From: Onthomorpha sp937906975
GTDB taxonomy: Bacteria > Bacteroidota > Bacteroidia > Bacteroidales > P3
Length of the DNA: 64,000 nt
Assembly: GCA_045614605.1 (NCBI GenBank)
Contig: JAZLDH010000023.1
Location: 1 to 64,000, forward strand
Direction: 5' to 3'
Every line of letters starts with the position of its first letter. Within the stretch, counting starts at the first letter, position 1. A program made the translations under genes and the position numbers. The notes under the pieces were generated by a model that made no database searches, was not told the DNA's origin, and was given only the letters and a program-made list of their open reading frames with translations. This document shows positions 33,994 through 42,764 of the stretch, in pieces.

Positions 33994-34049
33994 CACCCCT
34001 TGTGAAGTTAAATTGATACCCCTTGTATGTTTAAATTGACACCCCCTTT
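33983..34049. repeat. Three tandem copies of a GTTTAAATTGACACCCC element
   Basis: Copies at 33983-34003, 34007-34026 (one T shorter, T for C once) and 34029-34049 share GTTTAAATTGACACCCC with starts 22-24 bases apart. On the minus strand they read GGGGTGTCAATTTAAAC, resembling the repeated ends of IS21-family elements. No transposase is present, so this may be a solo end or remnant. The C-run makes them stand out from the surrounding AT-rich DNA. Confidence 0.7.
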
Positions 34050-34067
34050 TTTGAGAGAGGAAAAAAA

Positions 34068-34135
34068 CAAAGAAAAATTTTAAAAATCCTAAGGAAAATT
34101 CTAAAAAAGCAAAGAAAAAAATCACGAAATCAAAG
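34068..34135. repeat. 21-base-phased CWWWG array (array E)
   Basis: Cores CAAAG at 34068, CTAAG at 34089, CAAAG at 34110 and CAAAG at 34131 are exactly 21 bases apart. The last unit forms one arm of the terminator for the convergent gene at 34182. With the IS-like repeats and the thiF terminator, this accounts for most of the 470-base gap 33712-34181. Confidence 0.85.
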
Positions 34136-34170
34136 AGCTTTTTTCTTTAACTTTGATTTCGTGATTTTTG
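34116..34170 (-). terminator. Terminator of the WbqC-like gene
   Basis: AAAAAATCACGAAATCAAAG (34116-34135) pairs with CTTTGATTTCGTGATTTTTG (34151-34170). It lies 11 bases after the stop codon at 34182 on the minus strand and could work in both directions. Confidence 0.8.
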
Positions 34171-34181
34171 TTTGTTGGGGC

Positions 34182-34790
34182 TTAGAGGTAGTTCTTTGAT
34201 TCTACGCCCATATTGAATAAAAGGTCTAATGAACTTAAATTGTTTTGAAACGGAAATTTGTTAGAGAAGCATTGGAAGTAGGGTTTTGTTTGAAAATCGT
34301 TTAATAAGTGTTTTTTATCAAATATATCTCTGTAATCGTTCTCTGTGGTTTTTTCGTAAGATGAGGTGTTGGTTAGTGTTGTCTTTATTTTGAATTTGGA
34401 AAGCATTAGTTGGGTTATCTCGTTGTTTAAATCAATCAAATAGCGATGCTGTTTTTTTAATATTTTTTCTATTTCGTAATAGTAATACTCAAAGTAAGAA
34501 CTTTTTCCGTAAGCAGAGGATATTGCTCTTAGGTGATTGGTTTGCCAATTTGTTTGATAACATATTTCTGTTTCGCAGATTGGAAGTGAAACGTCTTTGA
34601 ATCGTTTTACAGGAACAATCAATGGTAATACTCCATTTGCAGAAAGAATATAGGTTCTGTTTCTGTGGGTTTGTTTTTTGAATGATTCTTGCGTTTCAAT
34701 CAATACTTGCTCGTGCTTATTTAATAGGGAAAAATAAGCAATGCAAGGAAAGTATGATGTAGATAATACTATTGTTTGTTTAGAGTCCAA
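34182..34790 (-). CDS. WbqC-like family protein
   Basis: The 202-residue protein carries the N-terminal VLSTSYFPCIAYFSLL, then RNRTYILSANGVLPLIVPV and NWQTNHLRAISSAYGKSSYFEYYY, which I recognise as the WbqC family. Members occur in Bacteroidota cores and in some O-antigen clusters; the reaction is not established. It overlaps the gene upstream by 11 bases. Confidence 0.8.
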   Translation of the reverse strand: MDSKQTIVLSTSYFPCIAYFSLLNKHEQVLIETQESFKKQTHRNRTYILSANGVLPLIVPVKRFKDVSLPICETEICYQTNWQTNHLRAISSAYGKSSYFEYYYYEIEKILKKQHRYLIDLNNEITQLMLSKFKIKTTLTNTSSYEKTTENDYRDIFDKKHLLNDFQTKPYFQCFSNKFPFQNNLSSLDLLFNMGVESKNYL

Positions 34791-35196
34791 TTGTAACAGA
34801 TTTTAGTTTGTCATCAGTAAAGAAAAAGTCGATTGCACATTCTTCATACGATATTCTTTCTTCTCCCCACTCTTCTTTGTCCATTGTTTGTTCAAAGATG
34901 TCGTGTTTTCTCATTAAATCAACAATTTCTTTTGAGTTTTTGTCTATTATTTGTTCGCCAAAAAGATATATTTCTTCTGATTCTATGTTTATGCAAGCTA
35001 ATTTTTCTTGGTCAAGGTTTTCAAAAAAACAGCTAATGCCCATTTCTTCATAGTATAATACGGTTGCTGGCATTTCTAAGTCTTCACCTATTTCTTCAAC
35101 TTCGGAAGGTTTTCCAATTTTTTCAATAACTGAATTAATATCCATGCCAAATAGTAAGGTGTCAAAGCCTTTTTTTAAAATGATTTCGTTTTTCAT
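34780..35196 (-). CDS. Conserved hypothetical acidic protein
   Basis: The 138-residue protein has no signal peptide. It begins MKNEIILKKGFDTLLFGMDINSVIEKIGKPSEVEEI, a segment reminiscent of small two-layer proteins with a GxPxxVEE turn, and is rich in Glu/Asp. I cannot name the family. It is translationally coupled to the WbqC-like gene by an 11-base overlap. Confidence 0.7.
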   Translation of the reverse strand: MKNEIILKKGFDTLLFGMDINSVIEKIGKPSEVEEIGEDLEMPATVLYYEEMGISCFFENLDQEKLACINIESEEIYLFGEQIIDKNSKEIVDLMRKHDIFEQTMDKEEWGEERISYEECAIDFFFTDDKLKSVTIGL

Positions 35197-35311
35197 AGTA
35201 TTTTATTTTTTAAAATTCAATTTGCAATAATAAGTTTTATTTTCGGATTCACATAATTTTTGAGGGAATTTTTTAAAAAAATAAAAAAAATGATAAAAAA
35301 GTTTTATAACT

Positions 35312-35344
35312 CTTGCGTGTATTAAAAAAAATGATATATATTTG
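35312..35344 (+). promoter_or_regulatory. Promoter of the hydrogenase operon
   Basis: CTTG at 35312-35315, 21 bases, then TATATTTG at 35337-35344 followed by C. It gives a leader of about 50-55 bases before the ATG at 35404. Confidence 0.7.
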
Positions 35345-35403
35345 CACATGTTTTATTGAAAGAGAAAATAAAAGTAATTAAAAACACAATAAATTTTAAG
35401 AAT

Positions 35404-35739
35404 ATGGCACAGATAAAAACCTTAGAAGATTTGAGATCTTTGAAAAATAGTGTTCAAGAAACAATTGACACTAGGGTAAAGGGTAACACAGATGGTTTGG
35501 TGCAAATAAAAGTTGCAATGGCAACATGTGGTATAGCTGCTGGCGCAAAAACCATTTATAACTACTTTTTGGAACAAGTAGATGCAAAGAAAATAGATGC
35601 GGCTGTTTATCAAACAGACTGTATGGGTATGTGTAAAGAAGAGCCTACTGTTGAAGTCTTAATACCAAATCAAGAACCACAAATATTTGGTAATGTAGAT
35701 AAAGCAAAAGTAGATGAAATATTAGATAAATTGGTTTAG
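35404..35739 (+). CDS. Thioredoxin-like (2Fe-2S) ferredoxin, hydrogenase accessory subunit
   Basis: The 111-residue protein contains KVAMATCGIAAGAKTIYNYF (Cys42) and YQTDCMGMCKEEPTVEV (Cys73, Cys77), the pattern of small [2Fe-2S] ferredoxin-domain proteins encoded next to bifurcating hydrogenases and NADH dehydrogenase-like modules. An ATG at 35356 would add 16 residues, but the start at 35404 matches the family. It is first in the four-gene operon and probably passes electrons within the HydABC complex. Confidence 0.85.
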   Translation: MAQIKTLEDLRSLKNSVQETIDTRVKGNTDGLVQIKVAMATCGIAAGAKTIYNYFLEQVDAKKIDAAVYQTDCMGMCKEEPTVEVLIPNQEPQIFGNVDKAKVDEILDKLV

Positions 35740-35769
35740 ATAATTAACTCAAATTTAGGAGGAACATAT

Positions 35770-37563
35770 ATGGCTAAGTATAAAATGCACATTTTAGTCT
35801 GTGGAGGTACAGGATGTACAGCTTCTCAAAGTGTAGAGATAGCAGACAGATTAAAAAGTAATCTACTTGATAAAGGATTAGAAAATGAAGTTCAAGTAAT
35901 CCTTACAGGTTGTTTTGGTTTTTGCGAAAAAGGTCCTATCGTAAAGATAATGCCTGATAATACTTTCTATACAGAAGTAAAACCAGAAGATGCACAAGAA
36001 ATAATTGAAGAACATATAATAAAAGGTCGTAAGGTAACACGTTTGCTTTACACTGACCCTGAAAAGAAAGAACATGTTGCTGATGCAAAACACATGGGCT
36101 TTTACAAAAAACAATTACGTATAGCATTGCGTAACTGTGGTTTTATTGATCCAGAAAACATTGGCGAATATATTGCTTGTGATGGATATGCAGCTGTTGC
36201 AAAATGTTTAACAGAAATGACTCCTCAACAAGTTATAGACGAAATAAAATTATCAGGACTTAGAGGTCGTGGTGGTGGAGGATTCCCTACTGGTATGAAA
36301 TGGGAAATTGCTTCAAAGAATCACGCAGATCAAAAATATGTTGTTTGTAATGCTGACGAAGGAGACCCAGGAGCGTTCATGGATAGAAGTATTCTTGAAG
36401 GAGACCCTCACTCTATCATTGAAGCGATGACTATTAACGGTTATGCAATAGGAGCAACAAAAGGTTTAGTTTATATTAGAGCTGAATACCCTCTTGCAAT
36501 CCATAGATTACAAGTTGCAATTGCACAAGCAAGAGAATATGGCGTATTGGGAGAAAACTTATTTGGAACAGATTTTAACTTTGATATAGAATTAAGATAC
36601 GGTGCAGGTGCATTCGTTTGTGGAGAAGAAACAGCTCTTATTCACTCTATGGAAGGAAAACGTGGAGAACCTACATTCAAACCACCATTCCCTGCACAAA
36701 GTGGATATTTACAAAAACCAACAAACGTAAATAACGTTGAAACATACGCAAATATTCCTATTATTATATTAAAAGGAGCAAATTGGTTTAACAAAATAGG
36801 AACAGAAAAGTCAAAAGGAACAAAAGTATTTGCCCTTGCTGGACAAATCAACAATGTTGGATTGATAGAAGTTCCTATGGGAATAACATTAAGAGAAGTA
36901 ATTTACGAAATTGGTGGTGGAATTAAAGGTGGAAGACAATTTAAAGCAGTTCAAACAGGAGGTCCTTCTGGTGGATGTTTGACAGAAAAACACCTTGACA
37001 CACCAATCGATTATGACAACCTTATAGCAGCAGGTTCTATGATGGGTTCTGGTGGAATGGTTGTTATGGACGAAACATCTTGTATGGTAGCCATAGCAAA
37101 ATTCTATCTTGAATTTACATGTGAAGAAAGTTGTGGTAAATGTTCTCCATGCCGTATCGGAAACAAGAGAATGTTAGAAATACTTGATAAGATAACAAAA
37201 GGCAATGGAACAATGGAAGACCTTGAAAACTTAAAGAATCTTGCAGGAGTTATCAAAGACACAGCACTTTGTGGATTAGGACAAACATCTCCAAACCCAA
37301 TCTTATCAACTCTTACAAACTTCTGGGATGAATATGTAGAACACGTACAAGACAAGAAATGTAGAGCAGGAGCATGTAAATCTCTAATGCAATATGTAAT
37401 TGATCAAAGCGTTTGCGTTGGTTGTACAGCTTGTGCAAGAAATTGTCCTGTAAACGCAATTCAAGGCGAAAAGAAGACACCGCATACAATCAATACTGAA
37501 TTGTGTATCAAGTGTGGAACTTGTATTGAAAAATGTAAATTCAATGCAATCAGTATTCAATAA
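35770..37563 (+). CDS. hydB: Electron-bifurcating hydrogenase subunit HydB (NuoF-like, flavin and NAD(H) site)
   Basis: 597 residues in three parts. An N-terminal thioredoxin-like [2Fe-2S] domain has Cys11, Cys16, Cys48, Cys52. The NuoF-like FMN/NAD domain has GRGGGGFPTGMKW (166-178), CNADEGDPGAFMDR and the 4Fe-4S motif CGKCSPC (Cys455, 458, 461). Two C-terminal ferredoxin clusters sit in CVGCTACARNCP and CIKCGTCIEKC. In the known Thermotoga-type enzyme this subunit handles NADH and is thought to carry the bifurcating flavin. Confidence 0.94.
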   Translation: MAKYKMHILVCGGTGCTASQSVEIADRLKSNLLDKGLENEVQVILTGCFGFCEKGPIVKIMPDNTFYTEVKPEDAQEIIEEHIIKGRKVTRLLYTDPEKKEHVADAKHMGFYKKQLRIALRNCGFIDPENIGEYIACDGYAAVAKCLTEMTPQQVIDEIKLSGLRGRGGGGFPTGMKWEIASKNHADQKYVVCNADEGDPGAFMDRSILEGDPHSIIEAMTINGYAIGATKGLVYIRAEYPLAIHRLQVAIAQAREYGVLGENLFGTDFNFDIELRYGAGAFVCGEETALIHSMEGKRGEPTFKPPFPAQSGYLQKPTNVNNVETYANIPIIILKGANWFNKIGTEKSKGTKVFALAGQINNVGLIEVPMGITLREVIYEIGGGIKGGRQFKAVQTGGPSGGCLTEKHLDTPIDYDNLIAAGSMMGSGGMVVMDETSCMVAIAKFYLEFTCEESCGKCSPCRIGNKRMLEILDKITKGNGTMEDLENLKNLAGVIKDTALCGLGQTSPNPILSTLTNFWDEYVEHVQDKKCRAGACKSLMQYVIDQSVCVGCTACARNCPVNAIQGEKKTPHTINTELCIKCGTCIEKCKFNAISIQ

Positions 37564-37595
37564 GGATTTTGTCTAATCACAAATTAAGAAGAAAA

Positions 37596-39368
37596 ATGGA
37601 AACAGTAAATTTAATAATAGACGGCAAAGCGGTACAAGCAGAAAAAGGTCAAACTATATTAAAAGCTGCAAGAAAAGCAGGCATATCAATACCAACCCTT
37701 TGCTATTATGAACTTAACGGACAAAAGTTAGAAAATAAACCAGGTGGTTGTAGAGTATGTGTTGTTGAGGTTGAAGGAAGAAAAAATCTTGCTCCAGCTT
37801 GTGCAACAGAAGTAATGGAAGGAATGGTTGTTCATACACACTCACTAAGAGTAGTAAACGCAAGAAGAACAGTTGTAGAATTAATTCTTTCAGACCACCC
37901 ATCAGATTGTTTGAGCTGTTCAAAGAGCGGAAACTGCGAACTACAAACATTAGCTCAAAAATTAGGAATAAGAGAAATACCATTCCAAGGAGAACAATCA
38001 ACATATAGAAAAGATAATTCTCCTTCAATCATAAGAGATGTTGATAAATGTATAATGTGTCGTCGTTGCGAAACAGTATGTAACGAACTTCAAACAGTTG
38101 GTGCATTAAGTGCAGTAAATAGAGGATTTGAAGCAGTAGTTGCAACAGCATTTGAACAAGATCTTGTAAAATCATCTTGTACAATGTGTGGACAATGTGT
38201 TATGGCATGCCCTGTTGGAGCATTGAGCGAAGTAAACCAAACACGTCAAGTAATACAAGCAATCAACAATCCACAAAAAACAGTTATCGTTCAAACTGCA
38301 CCAGCAGTCAGAGTAGCTTTAGGAGAAGAATTTGGCTATCCGGCAGGAACAATAGTTACAGGACAAATGGCAGCCGCATTAAGAAGAATAGGATTTGACT
38401 ATGTATTCGATACAGACTTTGCAGCAGACCTAACAATAATGGAAGAAGGAACAGAATTATTAGGAAGAATCCAAAAATTCATGGAAGGCGACAAAAATGT
38501 TAAACTTCCAATCCTAACTTCATGCTGTCCAGGTTGGGTTAATTTCTTTGAAACTAACTACCCTGATATGTTAGACGTTCCTTCAACAGCAAAATCTCCA
38601 CAACAAATGTTTGGAGCAATAGCAAAGAACTATTGGGCTGAAAAATTAAAAATAAAGAGAGAAGATATGGTTGTTGTATCAATAATGCCATGTGTTGCTA
38701 AGAAATACGAATGTCAAAGAGATGAATTTAAAGTTGATGGAAACCCAGATGTGGACTTCTCATTAACAACAAGAGAACTTGCAGAATTGATAAAACAATT
38801 CAACATAGACTTCAATTCATTAGAAGAAGAAGACTTCGATATGCCACTTGGAGCATCAACAGGAGCATCTGTAATCTTTGGTGCAACAGGAGGAGTAATA
38901 GAAGCCGCAGCAAGAACAGCATACGAAGTATTTACAGGAAAAACACTTGAAAAAGTAGATTTCACTGAACTAAGAGGATTAGAAGGAGTAAGAGAAGCAA
39001 CAATAGACTTCAATGGAACTCCAATCCACTTAGGAATTGCACACGGATTAGGAAACGCAAGAAAACTTTTAGACAAAGTTCGTAAAGGCGAAGTACAATA
39101 CCATGCAATAGAAGTAATGGCTTGCCCAGGCGGATGTATTGGAGGTGCAGGACAACCTTATCACCACGGAGATTTCTCAATAGTAGAAAAACGTTTTGAA
39201 GCAATCTACAAAGAAGACTTAGGAAAAGAATTGAGAAAATCACACGAAAACCCATACATCAAACAACTTTACGATGAATATTTGGGAACACCATGTGGAG
39301 AAAAATCACACCACTTGCTTCATACACACTATTTTGACAAATCAAAACAAGTAGAAGTAGAAGCATAA
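37596..39368 (+). CDS. hydA: [FeFe] hydrogenase catalytic subunit HydA
   Basis: Reversibly reduces protons to H2. The 590 residues start with a plant-type [2Fe-2S] domain (Cys36, 52, 55, 69), then a His-Cys 4Fe-4S site (His101, Cys105, 108, 114) and two 4Fe-4S clusters (Cys152-162 and 195-205). The H-cluster motifs are complete: TSCCPGW (308-314), MPCVAKKYE (364-372) and ACPGGCIGGAG (509-519). The C-terminal small-subunit segment ends LGTPCGEKSHHLLHTHY. A TTG at 37569 gives a longer frame, but the ATG at 37596 is the natural start. Maturases HydEFG are not in the window. Confidence 0.96.
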   Translation: METVNLIIDGKAVQAEKGQTILKAARKAGISIPTLCYYELNGQKLENKPGGCRVCVVEVEGRKNLAPACATEVMEGMVVHTHSLRVVNARRTVVELILSDHPSDCLSCSKSGNCELQTLAQKLGIREIPFQGEQSTYRKDNSPSIIRDVDKCIMCRRCETVCNELQTVGALSAVNRGFEAVVATAFEQDLVKSSCTMCGQCVMACPVGALSEVNQTRQVIQAINNPQKTVIVQTAPAVRVALGEEFGYPAGTIVTGQMAAALRRIGFDYVFDTDFAADLTIMEEGTELLGRIQKFMEGDKNVKLPILTSCCPGWVNFFETNYPDMLDVPSTAKSPQQMFGAIAKNYWAEKLKIKREDMVVVSIMPCVAKKYECQRDEFKVDGNPDVDFSLTTRELAELIKQFNIDFNSLEEEDFDMPLGASTGASVIFGATGGVIEAAARTAYEVFTGKTLEKVDFTELRGLEGVREATIDFNGTPIHLGIAHGLGNARKLLDKVRKGEVQYHAIEVMACPGGCIGGAGQPYHHGDFSIVEKRFEAIYKEDLGKELRKSHENPYIKQLYDEYLGTPCGEKSHHLLHTHYFDKSKQVEVEA

Positions 39369-39390
39369 TAAACTTTAAAATTTAAAAGTT

Positions 39391-39867
39391 ATGGCAAAAG
39401 TAAAATTAGCAGAAAGTAAAATAAATAAGATAAAAGAAATCTGTGCATCATTTGGCAATCAACCAGGAGAAGCCATTAATGTATTACACAAAGTACAAGG
39501 AGAATTTGGATACCTTCCAGCAGAAGTACAAGAAGTAATAGCAATGGAATTAAACGTACCTGTAGCAACAATATATGGTATAGTAACATTCTATTCATTC
39601 TTTACAATGATACCAAAAGGAGAACATCCAATCTCAGTATGTATGGGAACAGCATGCTATGTTAGAGGAGCAGAAAAAGTTCTTGATGAATTTAAACGTC
39701 AATTAGGAATCGGAATAGGCGAAACTACAGCAGACGGAAAATTCTCTCTAAACTGCCTTCGTTGCGTAGGAGCATGTGGATTAGCACCAGTTGTAACAAT
39801 CGGAGATAAAGTGTATGGACGTTTAACTCCTGATATGGTAAAAGACATAATCAACGAATACAACTAA
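39391..39867 (+). CDS. hydC: Hydrogenase subunit HydC (NuoE-like [2Fe-2S] protein)
   Basis: 158 residues with the NuoE ligand set Cys84/Cys89 (CMGTAC) and Cys125/Cys129 (CVGAC). It completes the HydABC complex, which couples NADH and reduced ferredoxin oxidation to H2 release. Last gene of the operon, 22 bases after hydA, followed by a strong terminator. Confidence 0.94.
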   Translation: MAKVKLAESKINKIKEICASFGNQPGEAINVLHKVQGEFGYLPAEVQEVIAMELNVPVATIYGIVTFYSFFTMIPKGEHPISVCMGTACYVRGAEKVLDEFKRQLGIGIGETTADGKFSLNCLRCVGACGLAPVVTIGDKVYGRLTPDMVKDIINEYN

Positions 39868-39886
39868 TAAGTTATGTTCATAAAGT

Positions 39887-39917
39887 AAAAAAGAGGAGAT
39901 TTAATCTCCTCTTTTTT
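39887..39917 (+). terminator. Terminator of the hydrogenase operon
   Basis: AAAAAAGAGGAGATT and AATCTCCTCTTTTTT form a near-perfect stem with a very tight loop, 20 bases after the hydC stop. Confidence 0.85.
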
Positions 39918-40000
39918 GTTTCTAATTCTTAAAGATTAAAAGCGAATATAGATAATTCGGTATTTTAAAACTGTGTTAAAGACTTTGGTTGTAATATAAT

Positions 40001-40041
40001 AAAAAACCAACTCTTTGTAATCAAACAAAGAGTTGGTTTTT
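40001..40041 (-). terminator. Terminator of the 82-residue exported peptide gene
   Basis: AAAAAACCAACTCTTTG pairs perfectly with CAAAGAGTTGGTTTTTT across a 7-base loop, 17 bases after the stop at 40058 on the minus strand. Confidence 0.85.
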
Positions 40042-40057
40042 TATTAAAAATAAAGTC

Positions 40058-40306
40058 TTATTCTTTTCTTCTATTACGAACAACTTTTGTTCCTACTGCT
40101 GCTCCACCTAATCCTAATAGTAAAAGGGTCGCCGGTGCGATAGGACCTTCCGCTGATTTATTTCTTCTAATACCTGTATTTTCTTCTGCTTCTGAATCAT
40201 TTGAACATCCAGCTGAACCAAACCAATTTATTTCTTTTGTAGGAGGTTCTGCAATCACTCCTGTTGAAATTGCCAATGCTGCTAATAAAACTGCTACTTT
40301 TTTCAT
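40058..40306 (-). CDS. Small exported protein with a hydrophobic, basic-ended C-terminal tail
   Basis: The 82-residue protein has an N-terminal signal peptide (MKKVAVLLAALAISTGVIA). A short polar middle contains a single Cys (Cys34, in GSAGCSND). The C-terminal segment PIAPATLLLLGLGGAAVGTK is followed by VVRNRRKE. A Pro-containing motif, one membrane helix and a basic end together resemble tripartite sorting signals such as PEP-CTERM. No sorting enzyme is in the window, so this is inference; it could simply be a small anchored protein. Single-gene unit with its own promoter and terminator. Confidence 0.7.
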   Translation of the reverse strand: MKKVAVLLAALAISTGVIAEPPTKEINWFGSAGCSNDSEAEENTGIRRNKSAEGPIAPATLLLLGLGGAAVGTKVVRNRRKE

Positions 40307-40334
40307 TACGTTATTATTTGCTTTTTACAGTTTG

Positions 40335-40365
40335 CAAAGGTACGTCATTTTTTTTAATTCGCAAT
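40335..40365 (-). promoter_or_regulatory. Promoter of the 82-residue protein gene
   Basis: On the minus strand ATTG (40365-40362), 19 bases, then TACCTTTG (40342-40335) followed by C; 28 bases before the ATG. Confidence 0.65.
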
Positions 40366-40398
40366 AATTTTTTCAAGTTTTTTTAAAGAAAAAAAAGT

Positions 40399-40466
40399 CT
40401 AAGAAAAAAAATATTAAATCAAAGAGAAAATTTTCTAAGTCTAAGAAAAAATTTACGAAATCAAAG
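40399..40466. repeat. 21-base-phased CWWWG array (array F)
   Basis: Cores CTAAG at 40399, CAAAG at 40420, CTAAG at 40441 and CAAAG at 40462 are exactly 21 bases apart, all plus orientation, with a consensus close to ARTCWAAGARAAAATTT. It lies between the two divergent promoters and ends 22 bases before the subtilase -7 box, so it covers that promoter's -33 zone. Confidence 0.85.
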
Positions 40467-40487
40467 AAAAAATTTAAGGAAATAGTG

Positions 40488-40495
40488 TATTTTTG
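40488..40495 (+). promoter_or_regulatory. -7 promoter element for the subtilase gene
   Basis: TATTTTTG followed by C, 25 bases before the ATG at 40521. The -33 position is occupied by array F, not a TTTG. Confidence 0.65.
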
Positions 40496-40520
40496 CAATT
40501 AAGAAAAAAAATCAAATTGT

Positions 40521-42668
40521 ATGAAGAAAGTAATTTTATTGATTTGTATGGTTTTGGGAACTTATTTTGTTAGTTCTCAAAACGTTGGTAGTGGTTTGAG
40601 ATGTTTTATGGCAAATCTCAATTCACCAAAGGTTGAAAAGGATTTATTTCCTCAAAGATTTTCTTTGCAGACCATTGATGGGGTTGAATATATCTCCCTT
40701 GTGGCAAAGGTAGTGGCAGATACTCCAAATGAAGAAATAGAAAAAATGGGCTGTAAGGTGCGTTCAAGAAGTGGAAATATTCTTTCAATTCGAGCAGAGG
40801 TAGGAGCCTTGGAGAAATTAGTTAAGTCTGAAAAAATAATTGAAATAGATGCTGCAAGAAAAGTGGGTGTTCCAGAATTGAAAGACGCAGTAAAGGATGT
40901 AAATGCTGATTATGTTCATCAAGGATTGGACATTCCCTTTGGATTGAACGGAGAGGGCGTGATAGTTGGTGTTGCCGATTGGGGATTTGACTACACTCAC
41001 CCAGTATTTTACGACACTCTTATGCAGAATTATAGAATCATAGGAGCGTGGGACCAATTCCGCACAGCAGGTAACCCACCTGCGGGATTTGATTACGGAG
41101 TAGAGCTGACAACTATGGAAGATTTGCTTGCAGCTGAATGTGATACAAATAATATATATGATAAGGGTTATCACGGAACTCACGTTGCTTCAATAGCGGC
41201 GGGAGCTGGTGCGGGAACTGATTATCGTGGAGTGGCTTTTGGCTCAGAACTTTTGTTTGGAACATGGCTTGTAGATGAAGCAAACGTAATGGATACATAC
41301 GTTTGGATGAAAAACGTAGCAAAAGAAAGAAATAAAAGATTGGTTATAAATAATAGTTGGGGAGTTTATAGCTTTGGATATATGGACGGCACATCTATGT
41401 TAGACGAATTTATAGAAAATATGTCTAATGAAGACAGTGTTGTTTTTGTTTCAAGTGCAGGAAACAATGGTAACACACAATTTCACTTAAAAGCAGTCTT
41501 TGAAGAACAAGATACCGTAAGAAGTGAATTTAAGTTTGACCTTCCTCAATCTTCTTCACGACACTATTGGGGAGAAACCGTTTCTTTGGCAGGCGATAGC
41601 TTAGCAAACTTTTCTGCAAAGATAGAAATCTATTCAAAAGAATGGAATTTACTATATGAAAGTGAGTTTTTGTCAGCAGATGGTAGTGTGATACCTGAAA
41701 CAGTTGTAGCCTTATCCGATACAGACTCCTTAATATATAGAGCATCTTCACGTTTAGGAACAAATGCACGACCTTTAATGGATTGGGAAGTAGGATTTAC
41801 AAATCATAACACTACTTGCCATGCAGTTTTAGTAATAGCAGCTCCACAAGGCATAGTTCATGCTTGGAATATTGCTTGTTTAACAACAGGAGTAGGTAAC
41901 TGGGGGTTGCCTTTTGTTTGGCGTACAGCAGGATATATTGCAGGAGATAGTGAATATGCAGTAAGTGAACCAGGACTTGGTCAAGGTGTAATCACAGTTG
42001 CAGCACACAAAGCAGGAAAACGCAATAGTTCAGCTCCTTCCAATATAGCAAGTTTTTCAAGCTATGGACCAAATTTATTTGAATGGTTAAAACCAGAAAT
42101 TTCTGCACCAGGACAATTAGTTGTTTCAGCAATATCTTCCTTTGCTACAGAGCCACCAACTCCAAAAACCACAGTAGAATTTAATGGTAAAGAATATCCT
42201 TTTGCAACCTTGTCAGGAACTTCAATGTCCTCGCCAATGGTTAGCGGAATAGTAGCTTTGATTTTGCAGGCTAATCCTAATTTAACTCCATTGCAAATAA
42301 AAGAAGTGCTTACCTCAACAGCAAGAGCAGATGCCTACACAGAAGAAGTGCCAAACTATGTTTGGGGATATGGAAAGGCAGACGCTTATCAAGCAGTTAA
42401 AAAAGCAATACAATTAGTAGGTATTGATCAGTTGCAAGTAGAAAACGATATAACTCTATTTCCTAATCCTGTAAAGAATACCTTATTTATAGATGCGTCA
42501 AATCAAGACTATGAATTGCAATACTTAACAGACTTGACAGGAAAAAGAATAATGGATTTGCAAGGTAAAAAAGACAAAATAAATCTCTCTAATTTAAAAT
42601 CGGGAGTGTATTTCTTGCAAATGAAAATCAATTCTAAAACATTGAATATTAGAGTTATAAAACAATAA
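40521..42668 (+). CDS. S8 subtilisin-family serine peptidase with T9SS sorting domain
   Basis: Secreted protease of 715 residues. A signal peptide (1-20) is followed by a prodomain-like region and the S8 domain: Asp153 in GVADWGFDYTHP, His218 in GYHGTHVAS and Ser568 in SGTSMSSP. An insert of about 200 residues lies between His and Ser regions, as in other large Bacteroidota subtilases. From about residue 642 a type A sorting domain (LFPNPVKNTLFI ... LKSGVYFLQMKI ... IRVIKQ) directs type IX export. Monocistronic. Confidence 0.94.
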   Translation: MKKVILLICMVLGTYFVSSQNVGSGLRCFMANLNSPKVEKDLFPQRFSLQTIDGVEYISLVAKVVADTPNEEIEKMGCKVRSRSGNILSIRAEVGALEKLVKSEKIIEIDAARKVGVPELKDAVKDVNADYVHQGLDIPFGLNGEGVIVGVADWGFDYTHPVFYDTLMQNYRIIGAWDQFRTAGNPPAGFDYGVELTTMEDLLAAECDTNNIYDKGYHGTHVASIAAGAGAGTDYRGVAFGSELLFGTWLVDEANVMDTYVWMKNVAKERNKRLVINNSWGVYSFGYMDGTSMLDEFIENMSNEDSVVFVSSAGNNGNTQFHLKAVFEEQDTVRSEFKFDLPQSSSRHYWGETVSLAGDSLANFSAKIEIYSKEWNLLYESEFLSADGSVIPETVVALSDTDSLIYRASSRLGTNARPLMDWEVGFTNHNTTCHAVLVIAAPQGIVHAWNIACLTTGVGNWGLPFVWRTAGYIAGDSEYAVSEPGLGQGVITVAAHKAGKRNSSAPSNIASFSSYGPNLFEWLKPEISAPGQLVVSAISSFATEPPTPKTTVEFNGKEYPFATLSGTSMSSPMVSGIVALILQANPNLTPLQIKEVLTSTARADAYTEEVPNYVWGYGKADAYQAVKKAIQLVGIDQLQVENDITLFPNPVKNTLFIDASNQDYELQYLTDLTGKRIMDLQGKKDKINLSNLKSGVYFLQMKINSKTLNIRVIKQ

Positions 42669-42689
42669 ACAAAAAATAAATTATTCTCT

Positions 42690-42723
42690 TTTGGGTGAAA
42701 TCCGATAAAAATGAGTAATTTTG
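42690..42723 (+). promoter_or_regulatory. Promoter of gcvH
   Basis: TTTG at 42690-42693, 22 bases, then TAATTTTG at 42716-42723; 41 bases before the ATG at 42765. Confidence 0.65.
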
Positions 42724-42764
42724 GCAAACGAAATAATAAATTAGAAACTAAAAAACAATAAGAC

